This document shows, in pieces, positions 36,582 to 45,062 of a stretch of 64,000 bases of DNA. Below the pieces are notes generated by a model that was given only the letters and a program-made list of their open reading frames with translations, had not been told where the DNA came from and made no database searches. The DNA is from Mycolicibacterium rhodesiae JS60 (lineage in GTDB: Bacteria > Actinomycetota > Actinomycetes > Mycobacteriales > Mycobacteriaceae): contig AGIQ01000002.1 in assembly GCA_000230935.2 (NCBI GenBank), forward strand, positions 310,001 through 374,000, in the 5' to 3' direction. The stretch's first letter is position 1; the number at the start of each line of letters is the position of its first letter. The position numbers and the translations under genes were made by a program.

Positions 36582-37745
36582 CTAGCAGGGATCGAACTCC
36601 AGCGGCAGCGACTGCAGGCCGAAAGTGCCGGCGGGCCACAGCACGGTGGCTTCGCCGGCCTGCCGGTAGTCCGGAATGCGGGCGTGGAACTCCTCGATGG
36701 TCAACCGCAGTTCGCGGCGGGCCAGGTGCGAGCCCAGGCAGCGGTGGATACCGCCGCCGAATCCGAGGTGGGTGGCCTTCGCGGTCAGGTCCATCTGGTG
36801 TGCGTGCGTACCCTCCCGATTGGCGGTGAACAGCATCAGCATGACGTGCGAGTTCGCCGGGATCGTCACACCCTCGACCTCGACGTCGGCGGTGGTGACG
36901 CGCGGTACGCCGGGCACCGGACCTTCCAGGCGGAGCATCTCTTCGACGAACGGCGGGATCAGTGCCGGATCATCGATCAGCCGGTGGCGCAGCGCCGGAT
37001 CGTTGGCCAGGGTGAGCAACGAGAAGCCGATGGCCCCGGTGACGGTGTCCAGCCCGGCCAGGATGATCAAGAAACACAACCCCAGAAGCTCGGCATCGGT
37101 CCACGCGTCATCGCCGTCGAGGGCCAGGATATTGCTGAGCATGTCGTCGCCGCGGTGGCCGCGCTTGATCTCGATCTGCTCGGCGAGGAACCCGAAAAGG
37201 CCCATCGCACAATCGATCACGTGCTGCGGCTGGTTCTGGCCCAATGCCGCGATATCGGAGCCCTTGACGATGCCGGTCACCCATTCGAGGAACTTCGGCA
37301 AGTGCTCCAGCGGTAGCCCGAACAGGGTCAGGATCGCCTGGGTGGGGAACTTGTAGGACAAGTCCGCCACCACGTCGCAGCGGCCCAGCGGAGCGAACGC
37401 ATCGATGTGCGCCCGCAGCTGCGCGCGCAGGTCGGCGTCCATCGCCTCCATCCGTTTGGGTCCGAACATCGGGTCGAGCACCCGCCGGTAGTCGGCGTGC
37501 TTGGGTGGATCGATCGCGATCGGAATCATCTGGATCGCGTCGACGATCCCGTCGAAGGCTCTCGCCGACGAGAACAGGTCGGGATGCTTCTGCGCGTACC
37601 GCACGCCCTCATAACTGGTGATCAACCACATGGAGCCGACCTTGTAGACCGGTCCAGGTGTGCGCAGATACTCCACGGCTGCGGCACGCCCACTCAGCAT
37701 CGGGGTGTCCGCGTAGTACGTCTCGGGCAGTTCCGTCGTCGTCAT
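36582..37745 (-). CDS. Cytochrome P450
   Basis: 387 residues. The haem-binding loop FGGGIHRCLGSHLAR holds the axial Cys336; the I-helix has ILAGLDTVTGAIG (the A-G-x-D-T proton-relay motif), and the K-helix is near EEMLRLEGPVPGVPR (ExxR). Soluble bacterial class I P450 needing a ferredoxin; none is adjacent. The substrate and CYP number cannot be assigned. A perfect 12-bp-arm palindrome begins eight bases before the start codon, so a repressor bound there would block this gene directly. Confidence 0.93.
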   Translation of the reverse strand: MTTTELPETYYADTPMLSGRAAAVEYLRTPGPVYKVGSMWLITSYEGVRYAQKHPDLFSSARAFDGIVDAIQMIPIAIDPPKHADYRRVLDPMFGPKRMEAMDADLRAQLRAHIDAFAPLGRCDVVADLSYKFPTQAILTLFGLPLEHLPKFLEWVTGIVKGSDIAALGQNQPQHVIDCAMGLFGFLAEQIEIKRGHRGDDMLSNILALDGDDAWTDAELLGLCFLIILAGLDTVTGAIGFSLLTLANDPALRHRLIDDPALIPPFVEEMLRLEGPVPGVPRVTTADVEVEGVTIPANSHVMLMLFTANREGTHAHQMDLTAKATHLGFGGGIHRCLGSHLARRELRLTIEEFHARIPDYRQAGEATVLWPAGTFGLQSLPLEFDPC

Positions 37746-37753
37746 CTCCGGAG

Positions 37754-37780
37754 CGTAACGAGACTCACAGTCTCGTTACG
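37754..37780. promoter_or_regulatory. Perfect palindrome between P450 and GntR genes
   Basis: CGTAACGAGACT and AGTCTCGTTACG, 12-bp perfect arms around CAC. It overlaps the leader of the P450 gene on one side and lies 54 bp from the gntR start on the other. It is followed at once by a weaker inverted repeat GGGGAT-N8-ATCCCC (37781-37800). A 27-bp near-symmetric site is a typical dimeric repressor operator. Confidence 0.75.
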
Positions 37781-37833
37781 GGGGATTCGGCGAGATCCCC
37801 GCCGAAAACCGTGGAGGATTACCCACCAAGTGC

Positions 37834-38526
37834 GTGTCCGAGACGGCGCGGAAGAGAACGATGCCCAAACGCTATGGGGTCAAAGAGAAAGATCAGGTCG
37901 TCGCGCATGTGCTCGACCTGCTTCTCACCGGCCGACTGCGGTCCGGTGATCGAGTGGACCGCAATGGGGTTGCGGCCACCCTCGGTTTGAGCCGGGTCCC
38001 CGTGCAGGAAGCCCTGGTGCAGCTCGAACACGACGGGATCCTGGAGACGCGCTACCACCGCGGCGCATTCGTCCACCGCTTCGATGCCGAAGTCCTGCGC
38101 GAGCACCACGAAGTGCACGGCCTGTTGACCGGTGCGGTGTCCGCCCGTGCCGCGACCACTCCCCGGCCCCCGGTTCTGGACGCTCTCGATCAGACGATGG
38201 CGATGATGCGCGGTGCCCCCAGCCCACGGGACTACCTCGAGAGCGCCAACCTGTTTCGGAACATCCTCGTCGACGAATACGCCGGCCCGCGCCTCCGGGC
38301 GGCGGTCAGCGCATCGCGCAGCTTCATGCCACAAGAGTTCTGGGCCGCCCACCCGGCCGCTCCGGCACAGCTGATGCCGCTCGCCGAAAACGAGTACGCC
38401 GCGATCTGTGGACGCCACCCCGCGGCCGCACGCCAAACCTGCCTGGACCGCACCGACCTGATGGCCGACGTGTTGATCCTCGAGCTGCGTCGCCGCGGCG
38501 TGTTCGCCGAGTTGGATTCCGTTTGA
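37834..38526 (+). CDS. GntR-family (FCD type) regulator
   Basis: 230 residues from GTG 37834; ATG 37861 with GGAAGAGA upstream is an equally good start. Winged helix: VVAHVLDLLLTGRLRSGDRV, then LGLSRVPVQEALVQLEHDGILE, the GntR pattern. The C-terminal helices (EHHEVHGLLTGAVSARAA...) fit the FCD ligand domain, though the usual Asp/His metal ligands are not obvious. Divergent from the P450 gene across the palindrome. Counterpart of Rv0043c as I recall. Confidence 0.88.
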   Translation: MSETARKRTMPKRYGVKEKDQVVAHVLDLLLTGRLRSGDRVDRNGVAATLGLSRVPVQEALVQLEHDGILETRYHRGAFVHRFDAEVLREHHEVHGLLTGAVSARAATTPRPPVLDALDQTMAMMRGAPSPRDYLESANLFRNILVDEYAGPRLRAAVSASRSFMPQEFWAAHPAAPAQLMPLAENEYAAICGRHPAAARQTCLDRTDLMADVLILELRRRGVFAELDSV

Positions 38527-38570
38527 TTGCAAGCCGTGCCCGGCTTGGCGCGCGCAGTACCTTGCTAGTG

Positions 38571-40343
38571 ATGACTTTTCATTCGGGTCGGCCGGCGGCG
38601 TTCCTCGCGGCCCTGCTGATGCTCGCCGGTCTGGTGGCCGCAGCGCCCGCGGGCGCCGACCAGTGCGCACCACCGGGCGTCGAGTCGGCCAGCGCCTTGC
38701 CCACCAACCTGGCGGCCGCCGCCAAGGGACCGGCAGAGGACAAATACACCACGGCCAACACCGAACCGCTGACCGCGATCAACCGCGATGCGCTCGGGCT
38801 GATCACGCCGGGCACGCTGACCGTCGGCACCCTGTCCGATGCGCCGCCCAGCATCTGCATCGACGCGGGGGGCCAGTTCACCGGATTCGACAACGAACTC
38901 CTCCGCGCGATCGCCGACAAGCTCGGCCTGAAGATCACGTTCGTCGGCACCGAATTCTCCGGGCTGTTGGCTCAGGTGGCGTCGCGGCGCTTCGACGTCG
39001 GGTCGTCGTCGATCACCACCACGGATGCGCGTCGGAAAACCGTCGGCTTCACCAACGGCTACGACTTCGGCTACTTCTCGTTGGTCGTCCCGTCCGGCTC
39101 GCCGATCACCGGGTTCGACAAGCTCGGACCCGACCAACGCATCGGCGTCGTGCAGGGCACCGTGCAGGAGGCCTATCTGATCGACACGCTGCATCTGCAG
39201 CCGGTGAAGTTCCCCGACTACAACACCGTCTACGCCAGCCTGAAGACCCGCCAGATCGACGCGTGGGTGGCTCCGTCACAGCAGGCGCTGGGCACCGTGC
39301 GCCCGGGCGATCCCGCGCAGATCGTCGAAAACACTTTCAGTTTGGACAATTTCGTCGCCTACGCCGTCGCGAACGAGAACAAGCCGCTGATCGACGCGCT
39401 CAACGCCGGCTTGGACGCCGTGATCGCCGACGGCACCTGGTCGCGGCTGTACTCCGGATGGGTGCCGCGGGCGTTGCCGCCGGGCTGGAAGCCGGGATCC
39501 AAAGCCGCACCGCTACCGCAGCTGCCCGACTTCGCCGCGATCGCCGCCGGTCACGAGAAACCCGCCGAAACGGCCCGGGCACCGAAATCGGTTCTGACCC
39601 AGCTGCGTGAGTCCTTCCTGGATTGGGAGCTGTACAAGAAAGCCATCCCCGATCTGCTGACCACGGGGCTGCCCAACACGCTGCTGCTGACCGTCAGTGC
39701 CGCCGTCATCGGGCTCGTGCTCGGCATGGGACTGGCCGTGGCCGGGATCTCGCGCTCGCGCTGGCTGCGCTGGCCGGCCCGGGTGTACACCGACATCTTT
39801 CGCGGGCTGCCGGAAGTCGTGATCATCCTGCTGATCGGTCTGGGCATCGGGCCGGTGGTCGGTCAGCTGACCGGAAACGACCCGTATCCACTCGGCATCG
39901 CCGCGCTCGGGCTGATGGCGGCGGCCTACATCGGCGAGATCTTCCGCTCCGGCATCCAGAGTGTGGACGCCGGGCAGATGGAAGCCTCCCGCGCACTGGG
40001 GTTCAGCTACTCCTCCTCGATGCGGTTGGTGGTCATACCGCAGGGCGTGCGACGAGTGCTGCCCGCCTTGGTGAATCAATTCATCTCGCTGCTGAAGGCC
40101 TCGTCGCTGGTGTACTTCCTGGGACTGGTGGCCAGCCAGCGCGAACTGTTCCAGGTGGGCCGGGATCTCAACGCACAGACCGGAAACCTGTCGCCGTTGG
40201 TGGCCGCCGGACTGTTCTACCTGTTGCTGACGATCCCGCTGACCCACCTGGTGAACTTCATCGACGCCCGGCTGCGCCGAGGGCGCACTGTCGCCCACGA
40301 CGACCCGCTGGAGCCCAGCACCACGAGCCAGGAGATGGTGTGA
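38571..40343 (+). CDS. Amino-acid ABC transporter, fused substrate-binding and permease protein
   Basis: 590 residues from ATG 38571. Signal peptide (FLAALLMLAGLVAAAPAGA), an SBP_bac_3 domain at about 75-310 (GTLTVGTLSDAPPSICIDAGG...RFDVGSSSITTTDARRK; quoted in part), then a HisM/GlnP-type permease with four or five helices and the EAA loop EASRALGFSYSSSMRLVVIPQGVRR (quoted in part). Both jobs in one chain is a known arrangement for polar-amino-acid uptake (GlnPQ-like). TGATG overlap links it to the ATPase gene. Glutamine/glutamate or another polar amino acid is likely; specificity is not proven. Confidence 0.92.
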   Translation: MTFHSGRPAAFLAALLMLAGLVAAAPAGADQCAPPGVESASALPTNLAAAAKGPAEDKYTTANTEPLTAINRDALGLITPGTLTVGTLSDAPPSICIDAGGQFTGFDNELLRAIADKLGLKITFVGTEFSGLLAQVASRRFDVGSSSITTTDARRKTVGFTNGYDFGYFSLVVPSGSPITGFDKLGPDQRIGVVQGTVQEAYLIDTLHLQPVKFPDYNTVYASLKTRQIDAWVAPSQQALGTVRPGDPAQIVENTFSLDNFVAYAVANENKPLIDALNAGLDAVIADGTWSRLYSGWVPRALPPGWKPGSKAAPLPQLPDFAAIAAGHEKPAETARAPKSVLTQLRESFLDWELYKKAIPDLLTTGLPNTLLLTVSAAVIGLVLGMGLAVAGISRSRWLRWPARVYTDIFRGLPEVVIILLIGLGIGPVVGQLTGNDPYPLGIAALGLMAAAYIGEIFRSGIQSVDAGQMEASRALGFSYSSSMRLVVIPQGVRRVLPALVNQFISLLKASSLVYFLGLVASQRELFQVGRDLNAQTGNLSPLVAAGLFYLLLTIPLTHLVNFIDARLRRGRTVAHDDPLEPSTTSQEMV

Positions 40344-41071
40344 TGGCGTCGGTCTCGTTGGCGGCCAACGATATTCACCTGACTCTGGGTGGCAATGCGG
40401 TGCTGCGCGGGGTGGACCTCGACGTGCCTGCCGGTAGCACGTCGGCGGTGATCGGCCCGTCCGGATCGGGCAAGTCGACGCTGCTGCGCACCCTGAACCG
40501 GCTCTACGAACCTGATCGCGGCGACATCCTTCTCGACGGAAAGTCGGTGCTGCGCGACGATCCCGACCGGCTTCGTCAGCGCATCGGCATGGTGTTCCAG
40601 CAGTTCAACCTTTTCCCGCATCGCAGCGTCGTCGACAACGTCGCGCTGGCACCCCGCAAGCTCAAAGGGTTGGGCAGCGACGAATCCCGGGAGCTGGCGC
40701 TGGCCCAGCTCGAGCGGGTCGGCTTGCGGCACAAGGCCGACGTCCGGCCGGCGACGCTGTCCGGCGGCCAGCAGCAGCGGGTCGCGATCGCCCGGGCATT
40801 GGCGATGGCGCCGCAGGTGATGTTCTTCGACGAGGCCACCTCGGCGCTCGATCCCGAACTGGTCAAGGGCATCCTGGCGCTCATCGCCGAGCTCGGATCG
40901 GACGGGATGACGATGGTGGTGGTCACCCACGAGATGGGCTTCGCGCAATCGACGGCGAACACCGTCGTGTTCATGGACCACGGCAAGGTCGTCGAATCCG
41001 GGCCACCAGAACAGATCTTCACCGCCGCCGAAACCGATCGGCTACAGCGCTTCCTGTCGCAAGTTCTGTAA
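40343..41071 (+). CDS. Amino-acid ABC transporter ATP-binding protein
   Basis: 242 residues from ATG 40343, sharing one base with the stop of the permease gene. Walker A GPSGSGKST, Q-loop FQQFNLFPH, signature LSGGQQQR, Walker B VMFFDEATSALDPE, H-loop VVTHEMGFA. It energises the fused transporter upstream. A much longer frame beginning at 39623 is a frame shadow of the permease gene and was not used. Confidence 0.95.
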   Translation: MASVSLAANDIHLTLGGNAVLRGVDLDVPAGSTSAVIGPSGSGKSTLLRTLNRLYEPDRGDILLDGKSVLRDDPDRLRQRIGMVFQQFNLFPHRSVVDNVALAPRKLKGLGSDESRELALAQLERVGLRHKADVRPATLSGGQQQRVAIARALAMAPQVMFFDEATSALDPELVKGILALIAELGSDGMTMVVVTHEMGFAQSTANTVVFMDHGKVVESGPPEQIFTAAETDRLQRFLSQVL

Positions 41072-41134
41072 TTGCGTTCGCGAAAACGGCGTTAAACGCA
41101 GTTGACAGGCACGCACAGGTTAGACTAGCGAACT

Positions 41135-41593
41135 ATGATTGAGGCCGAGCCGCAGGTCACCGACCTGTCCGGTGACCTGCAACGGGTCCTTTCGAAGCTG
41201 TTTTCGGTCCTGCGCCGCGGCGACACCAAGGCCACCACTGCCGGCGCGGACCTCACGCTCGCCCAGCTCTCCATCCTGCTGACCCTGCTGGATCAGGGTC
41301 CGATCCGGATGACCGAGCTGGCCGCGCGTGAACGGGTGCGCACCCCCACCACCACCGTGGCGATCCGTCGCCTAGAGAAGCTCGGCCTGGTCAAGCGTTC
41401 GCGGGACCCTTCGGACCTGCGCGCCGTCCTGGTCGAGGTAACCCCGCAGGGTTTGGTGCAGCACCGCGAAGCGCTCGCCGTGCGGCGGGCGAATCTTGCG
41501 GCGCTGCTGTCGAAGCTGACCGACGAAGAGCGGCAGACGTTGGTTGCCGCGCTGGGACCGCTGGAGCGGTTGGCAGAGCAGGCCGAGAGCTAG
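41135..41593 (+). CDS. MarR-family regulator
   Basis: 152 residues. LTLAQLSILLTLLDQGPIRMTELAARERV then RTPTTTVAIRRLEKLGLVKRSRDPSDLRAVLVEVTPQG (quoted in part) is the MarR winged helix with its DxR wing. TTGACA lies about 30 bases before the start and a GAACT precedes the ATG, so the transcript may have a very short leader. Counterpart of Rv0042c as I recall; ligand unknown. Confidence 0.92.
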   Translation: MIEAEPQVTDLSGDLQRVLSKLFSVLRRGDTKATTAGADLTLAQLSILLTLLDQGPIRMTELAARERVRTPTTTVAIRRLEKLGLVKRSRDPSDLRAVLVEVTPQGLVQHREALAVRRANLAALLSKLTDEERQTLVAALGPLERLAEQAES

Positions 41594-41605
41594 AGAACTC
41601 GGGGA

Positions 41606-42946
41606 TCAGCCCAGCCAGTCGAGTACCGCAGCGGCGGTCCAGGACTGTTGCATGCTGCCGAGTGGCTCGCCGGTGAACGGTTCGTAATACTCGGCGAAGG
41701 TGCCGTCGCTGGCCTGCCGCAGACCCTCCTGGCGAAGCATCAGAGATCGTTCCGACCATCCGCGCCGGGCGAACGCCCACGAGAACAACCACGTCAGCAC
41801 CGGCCACACCGGGCCGCGCCAGTATTCGCGGGGCCGGAAGTCCTTGGACACCGGTGACGTCGACGGGATCACCGAGTACTTCAGATCGGGATGCCCGCAG
41901 AACCGCGGACCCTCCAGGACGCGCAGCAGCGCCCGTTCGCGATCGTGCGGCAGGCCGCCGCACAACAACGGCGCGAACTGTGCGGCCGTCTCCGTCGCAA
42001 TCCACTTGTCCGCTCTGACATCGAAATCCCGTGCCGCACCGGTTCTTCCGTCCGTCGTCTCGACGACGCCGGCACGGAACCGTTCGGCCCACGAATACAG
42101 GTCGCGCACATCGGCATGCGGTCGCTTGTAGTCCTCGCCGATATTGGCCAGCACGTCGCACGCCACCGAGAAAATCGCCGACACGAACACGTCCTCGACC
42201 GCGAAGCTCATCACCTTCGGCAGCAGATCATCGTCGTAGCGAACGGATTTCATCTCTTCGAGCAGCCACAGATACCGGTCGTACTCGGTGTCGGACGGGC
42301 GCTGGCTGGCGTCGGTGACGATGTGGTTGTCCTCGCGTTGGTACTCGGGGATGACGCCGGGAATCACGTTGGCATAGGCCGAATCCCACCGCGGGGAGTT
42401 GTCCATCCCGGACTCCCAGCCGTGATAGAGCGTGATGCGGCCGTGCTGGTCCTGATCGCGGGCCTCGGCCAGCCAGCGATGCCAGCGCACCAGATCTGCC
42501 CACCGCCGGTCCAGAAATGCTTCGGCGACAGCCCGGGTCGAGCGGCCCCTGGTGCGCGCGCGATCGAGGATGCGCTGCACCGCGATCGCGTGCACCGGCG
42601 GCTGCGTGATCCCCGAGGTGTGCCGGGTGCGCGGGGCGTTGGCCGCTAGCGCCGAGGTGGCCCAGCGGGCCGGGCCGGGGAAGTATCCGTCCACCCCGTT
42701 GGCGAAGACAATGTGCGGGATCATCCCGTTGGCCCACTGCGCCGACAGCAGCGTGTCGAGTTCGACGACCGCGCGCTCCACGCTCAGCGGGGCCAGGCCG
42801 ACGGCGACAAACGCGGCGTCCCAGCTCCACATATGCGGGTAGAGCAGCGGGGCCGCGGAGGTCATCACGCCCAGGTCGTTGCCGCGCAGCAGGTAGGCCG
42901 CGCGGGCCGCCAGCTGCGTCGGGCCGAAACTCGGGTCGAATGCCAC
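41606..42946 (-). CDS. ggh: Glucosylglycerate hydrolase (GH63-type)
   Basis: 446 residues from GTG 42946, the length I recall for the M. hassiacum enzyme. Sequence blocks: PHMWSWDAAFVAVG, ANGMIPHIVF, GWESGMDNSPRWD and the late GTFAEYYEPFTGEPLG. Counting from this GTG, the Asp in SGMDNS is residue 182 and the Glu in EYYEP is residue 419, the positions of the catalytic pair reported for MhGgH. It breaks down glucosylglycerate, a compatible solute made in nitrogen starvation, to glucose and glycerate. Cytoplasmic, no signal peptide. Divergent from the SDR gene, 53 bp apart. Confidence 0.88.
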   Translation of the reverse strand: MAFDPSFGPTQLAARAAYLLRGNDLGVMTSAAPLLYPHMWSWDAAFVAVGLAPLSVERAVVELDTLLSAQWANGMIPHIVFANGVDGYFPGPARWATSALAANAPRTRHTSGITQPPVHAIAVQRILDRARTRGRSTRAVAEAFLDRRWADLVRWHRWLAEARDQDQHGRITLYHGWESGMDNSPRWDSAYANVIPGVIPEYQREDNHIVTDASQRPSDTEYDRYLWLLEEMKSVRYDDDLLPKVMSFAVEDVFVSAIFSVACDVLANIGEDYKRPHADVRDLYSWAERFRAGVVETTDGRTGAARDFDVRADKWIATETAAQFAPLLCGGLPHDRERALLRVLEGPRFCGHPDLKYSVIPSTSPVSKDFRPREYWRGPVWPVLTWLFSWAFARRGWSERSLMLRQEGLRQASDGTFAEYYEPFTGEPLGSMQQSWTAAAVLDWLG

Positions 42947-42999
42947 GCGTTCATTCTGCGGCGTGAAGGTGAGAATCGCAGGTCGGTAGGGTAGGCCAG

Positions 43000-43671
43000 A
43001 TGCCGACAGCACTGATCACCGGAGCCGCCGGTGGCATCGGATCCGCCATCGCCGAGGCTCTGGCGCCGACCCACACGCTGCTGTTGGCGGGCCGGCCGTC
43101 CACCCGGCTCGACGCTCTCGCCACCCGTCTCGGCGCACCCACCTGGCCCTTGGATCTCACCGACCAGGAGGCGATCGAGGCCGCCGCCGAGCCGCTGACC
43201 GCGCTGGATGTGCTGGTCCACAACGCGGGCGTCTCGCATCCCGGGCGGTTCGACGAGTCGATACCCGAACAGTGGCGGGCCTGCTTCGAGGTGAACGTGA
43301 CCGGCCCCGTCGCGCTCACGCTGGCGTTGTTGCCCGCGCTGCGGGCGGCCCGCGGGCACGTCGTCTTCATCAACTCCGGTGCGGGACTGAACGCGTCGCC
43401 CGGGCTGGCCGCGTACTCCGCGAGCAAGTTCGCCCAGCGCGCGTTCGCCGACTCACTGCGCGCCGACGAACCCCTGCTGCGGGTCACCAGCGTGCACCCC
43501 GGTCGGGTCGCCACCGAGATGCAGGAAGACCTGGTCGCCTATGAAGGCGGCGAGTACGACCCCTCGAAGTACCTCAAGGCCTCGACGGTGGCCCGCGTCG
43601 TCGCCGACGTGATCGCCACCCCGCCCGACGCACACACCCACCAGGTGGTGGTCCGCCCCCGCGGGCAGTGA
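43000..43671 (+). CDS. Short-chain dehydrogenase/reductase
   Basis: 223 residues. Rossmann motif TGAAGGIG, NAG motif VHNAGVSHPG, catalytic Ser in FINSGAG and YSASK (Tyr/Lys). Slightly shorter than classical SDRs. Cofactor is probably NADP(H), judging from the basic residue in AGRPSTRL. Substrate unknown. Its stop codon lies inside the left arm of the convergent terminator split by the insertion sequence. Confidence 0.9.
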   Translation: MPTALITGAAGGIGSAIAEALAPTHTLLLAGRPSTRLDALATRLGAPTWPLDLTDQEAIEAAAEPLTALDVLVHNAGVSHPGRFDESIPEQWRACFEVNVTGPVALTLALLPALRAARGHVVFINSGAGLNASPGLAAYSASKFAQRAFADSLRADEPLLRVTSVHPGRVATEMQEDLVAYEGGEYDPSKYLKASTVARVVADVIATPPDAHTHQVVVRPRGQ

Positions 43672-43701
43672 TTTCGGCGCGTTTTCGTTCGCTCAGCGGC
43701 G
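43670..43701 (+). terminator. Left half of a convergent SDR/leuS terminator interrupted by an IS
   Basis: GATTTCGGCGCG (43670-43681) is the exact reverse complement of CGCGCCGAAATC at 45050-45061. Removing the IS and one 15-bp repeat rejoins them into a 49-bp hairpin just after the SDR stop and just before the leuS stop. The other half starts at 45045. Confidence 0.75.
43687..43701. repeat. 15-bp target-site duplication, left copy
   Basis: GTTCGCTCAGCGGCG, repeated exactly at 45030-45044 on the other side of the insertion sequence. IS481-family elements make duplications of variable length; 15 bp is at the long end. Confidence 0.85.
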
Positions 43702-45029
43702 TGTTCTGTTCGGGGACATCGCTGACAGTTGTATGTCTCGGGACATCGCTGACACCTGAGTAGGGCTGGGACCAGCATGGTTGATGGCCCAGAAGGTGAC
43801 GGCGATGGACATTCGCATGGCGGCGGCGTTGGCCGGGCAGATCGAGAACGTGGCCCGGTTTTGTCGGGATAACCAGATCAGTCGGGAGACGTTCTACAAG
43901 TATCGCCGCCGCTTCCGTGACGGGGGTATCGAGGGGCTGCAGGAGCTGTCGCGGCGTCCGTTGACCTCACCGGGGCAGACTCCGGTTGAAGTCGAAGATC
44001 TGATCGTGTTGCGGCGCAAGCAGTTGATCGACGACGGCCGCGATCACGGTGCTCAGTCGATCGTGTGGTCGTTGCAGCGTGACGGTGTCGCGGTGCCGTC
44101 GGTGTCGACGGTGTGGCAGATCCTGACTCGGCGCGGGGCGATCACTCCGCAGCCGCAGAAGCGGCCGAAGTCAGCGACGAAGCGGTTCTGCTTCGATCGG
44201 CCCAACGAGTGTTGGCAGTCCGACTGGACCGGATGGGCGTTGGCCGACGGCACCCTGGTGGGCATCGCGGGCAGCCTTGATGATCACTCCCGCTACATGG
44301 TGGGTATGCGGGCGGGTGCCGGCGACGCCGACGCCAGCCTGGTCTGGCAGGTCATCGTGGCGGGTATCGACGAATGCGGGATCCCGTCAATGTCGTTGTC
44401 GGATAACGGACTTGTGTATACCGGACGGTTCCGCGCCTATGAATCGGCGTTCGAGTCCAATCTGCGGACCCTGGGCGTTCGAACGATCAATTCGGCGCCC
44501 TTTCACCCCCAGACCTGCGGCAAGATTGAACGGTTCTGGCAGACGTTGAAAAAGTGGCTCATGGCACGTGAACCCGCGACCACCGTGGACGAGCTCAACA
44601 CCCTACTCGAGCAATTCCGAAGCTTCTACAACCATCAGCGACCCCATCGCGCCCACCGAGGCGCCACCCCCGCCGAGGTGTTTGATGCCACCACCAAAGC
44701 ACGTCCGGCTGAGCGTCCAGTGCCGGCACCCGTCGTGGTCAGCCGCCGCACCGTCGGCGAAACCTCGGGATACATCTTCGTCGCGCCCTACAAAGTTAAC
44801 GTAGGCCTGCGCTGGGCCGGCCACAACTGCGACGTCATCCGCGACGGTGAGCACATCACCATCCTCAGCGGCACCACCCTGGTCCGGTCCTTCACCGCCG
44901 ACCCCACCCGCAACTACCAGCGCGGCGACAAATCGACCCGGACCTACCGCACCCGCGAACCCAAACCGCCATCATGAGTGTCAGCGATGTCCCGAGACAT
45001 AAGTGTCAGCGATGTCCCGAGACACCACA
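43702..45029 (+). mobile_element. IS481-family insertion sequence, 1328 bp
   Basis: Bounded by the 15-bp duplication and by ends starting TGT and finishing ACA. Both ends hold two tandem copies of the same repeat core, GGGACATCGCTGACA: at 43713-43727 and 43741-43754 on the left, inverted at 44979-44994 and 45004-45019 on the right. One transposase gene, intact. The exact duplication and intact frame suggest a recent and possibly still mobile insertion. Confidence 0.9.
43784..44977 (+). CDS. IS481-family transposase
   Basis: 397 residues from ATG 43784. N-terminal helix-turn-helix (ENVARFCRDNQISRETFYKYRRRF), a leucine-linker, then the integrase core: Asp147 in SDWTGW, Asp207 in LSDNGLVYTG and Glu249 in GKIERFWQTLKKWL, all three acidic residues intact. 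The C-terminal part ends in a basic Arg/Thr-rich tail. It cuts and joins the element's TGT..ACA ends. Confidence 0.95.
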   Translation: MAQKVTAMDIRMAAALAGQIENVARFCRDNQISRETFYKYRRRFRDGGIEGLQELSRRPLTSPGQTPVEVEDLIVLRRKQLIDDGRDHGAQSIVWSLQRDGVAVPSVSTVWQILTRRGAITPQPQKRPKSATKRFCFDRPNECWQSDWTGWALADGTLVGIAGSLDDHSRYMVGMRAGAGDADASLVWQVIVAGIDECGIPSMSLSDNGLVYTGRFRAYESAFESNLRTLGVRTINSAPFHPQTCGKIERFWQTLKKWLMAREPATTVDELNTLLEQFRSFYNHQRPHRAHRGATPAEVFDATTKARPAERPVPAPVVVSRRTVGETSGYIFVAPYKVNVGLRWAGHNCDVIRDGEHITILSGTTLVRSFTADPTRNYQRGDKSTRTYRTREPKPPS

Positions 45030-45044
45030 GTTCGCTCAGCGGCG
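45030..45044. repeat. 15-bp target-site duplication, right copy
   Basis: Identical to 43687-43701. It is followed by GTTTT and the right terminator arm CGCGCCGAAATC (45050-45061), then the leuS stop codon. Confidence 0.85.
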
Positions 45045-45062
45045 GTTTTCGCGCCGAAATCG

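Noticed and set aside
44978..45024. Two direct repeats downstream of the transposase as a CRISPR-like pair
   Set aside because: They are the doubled terminal repeats of the insertion sequence, mirrored at its left end.
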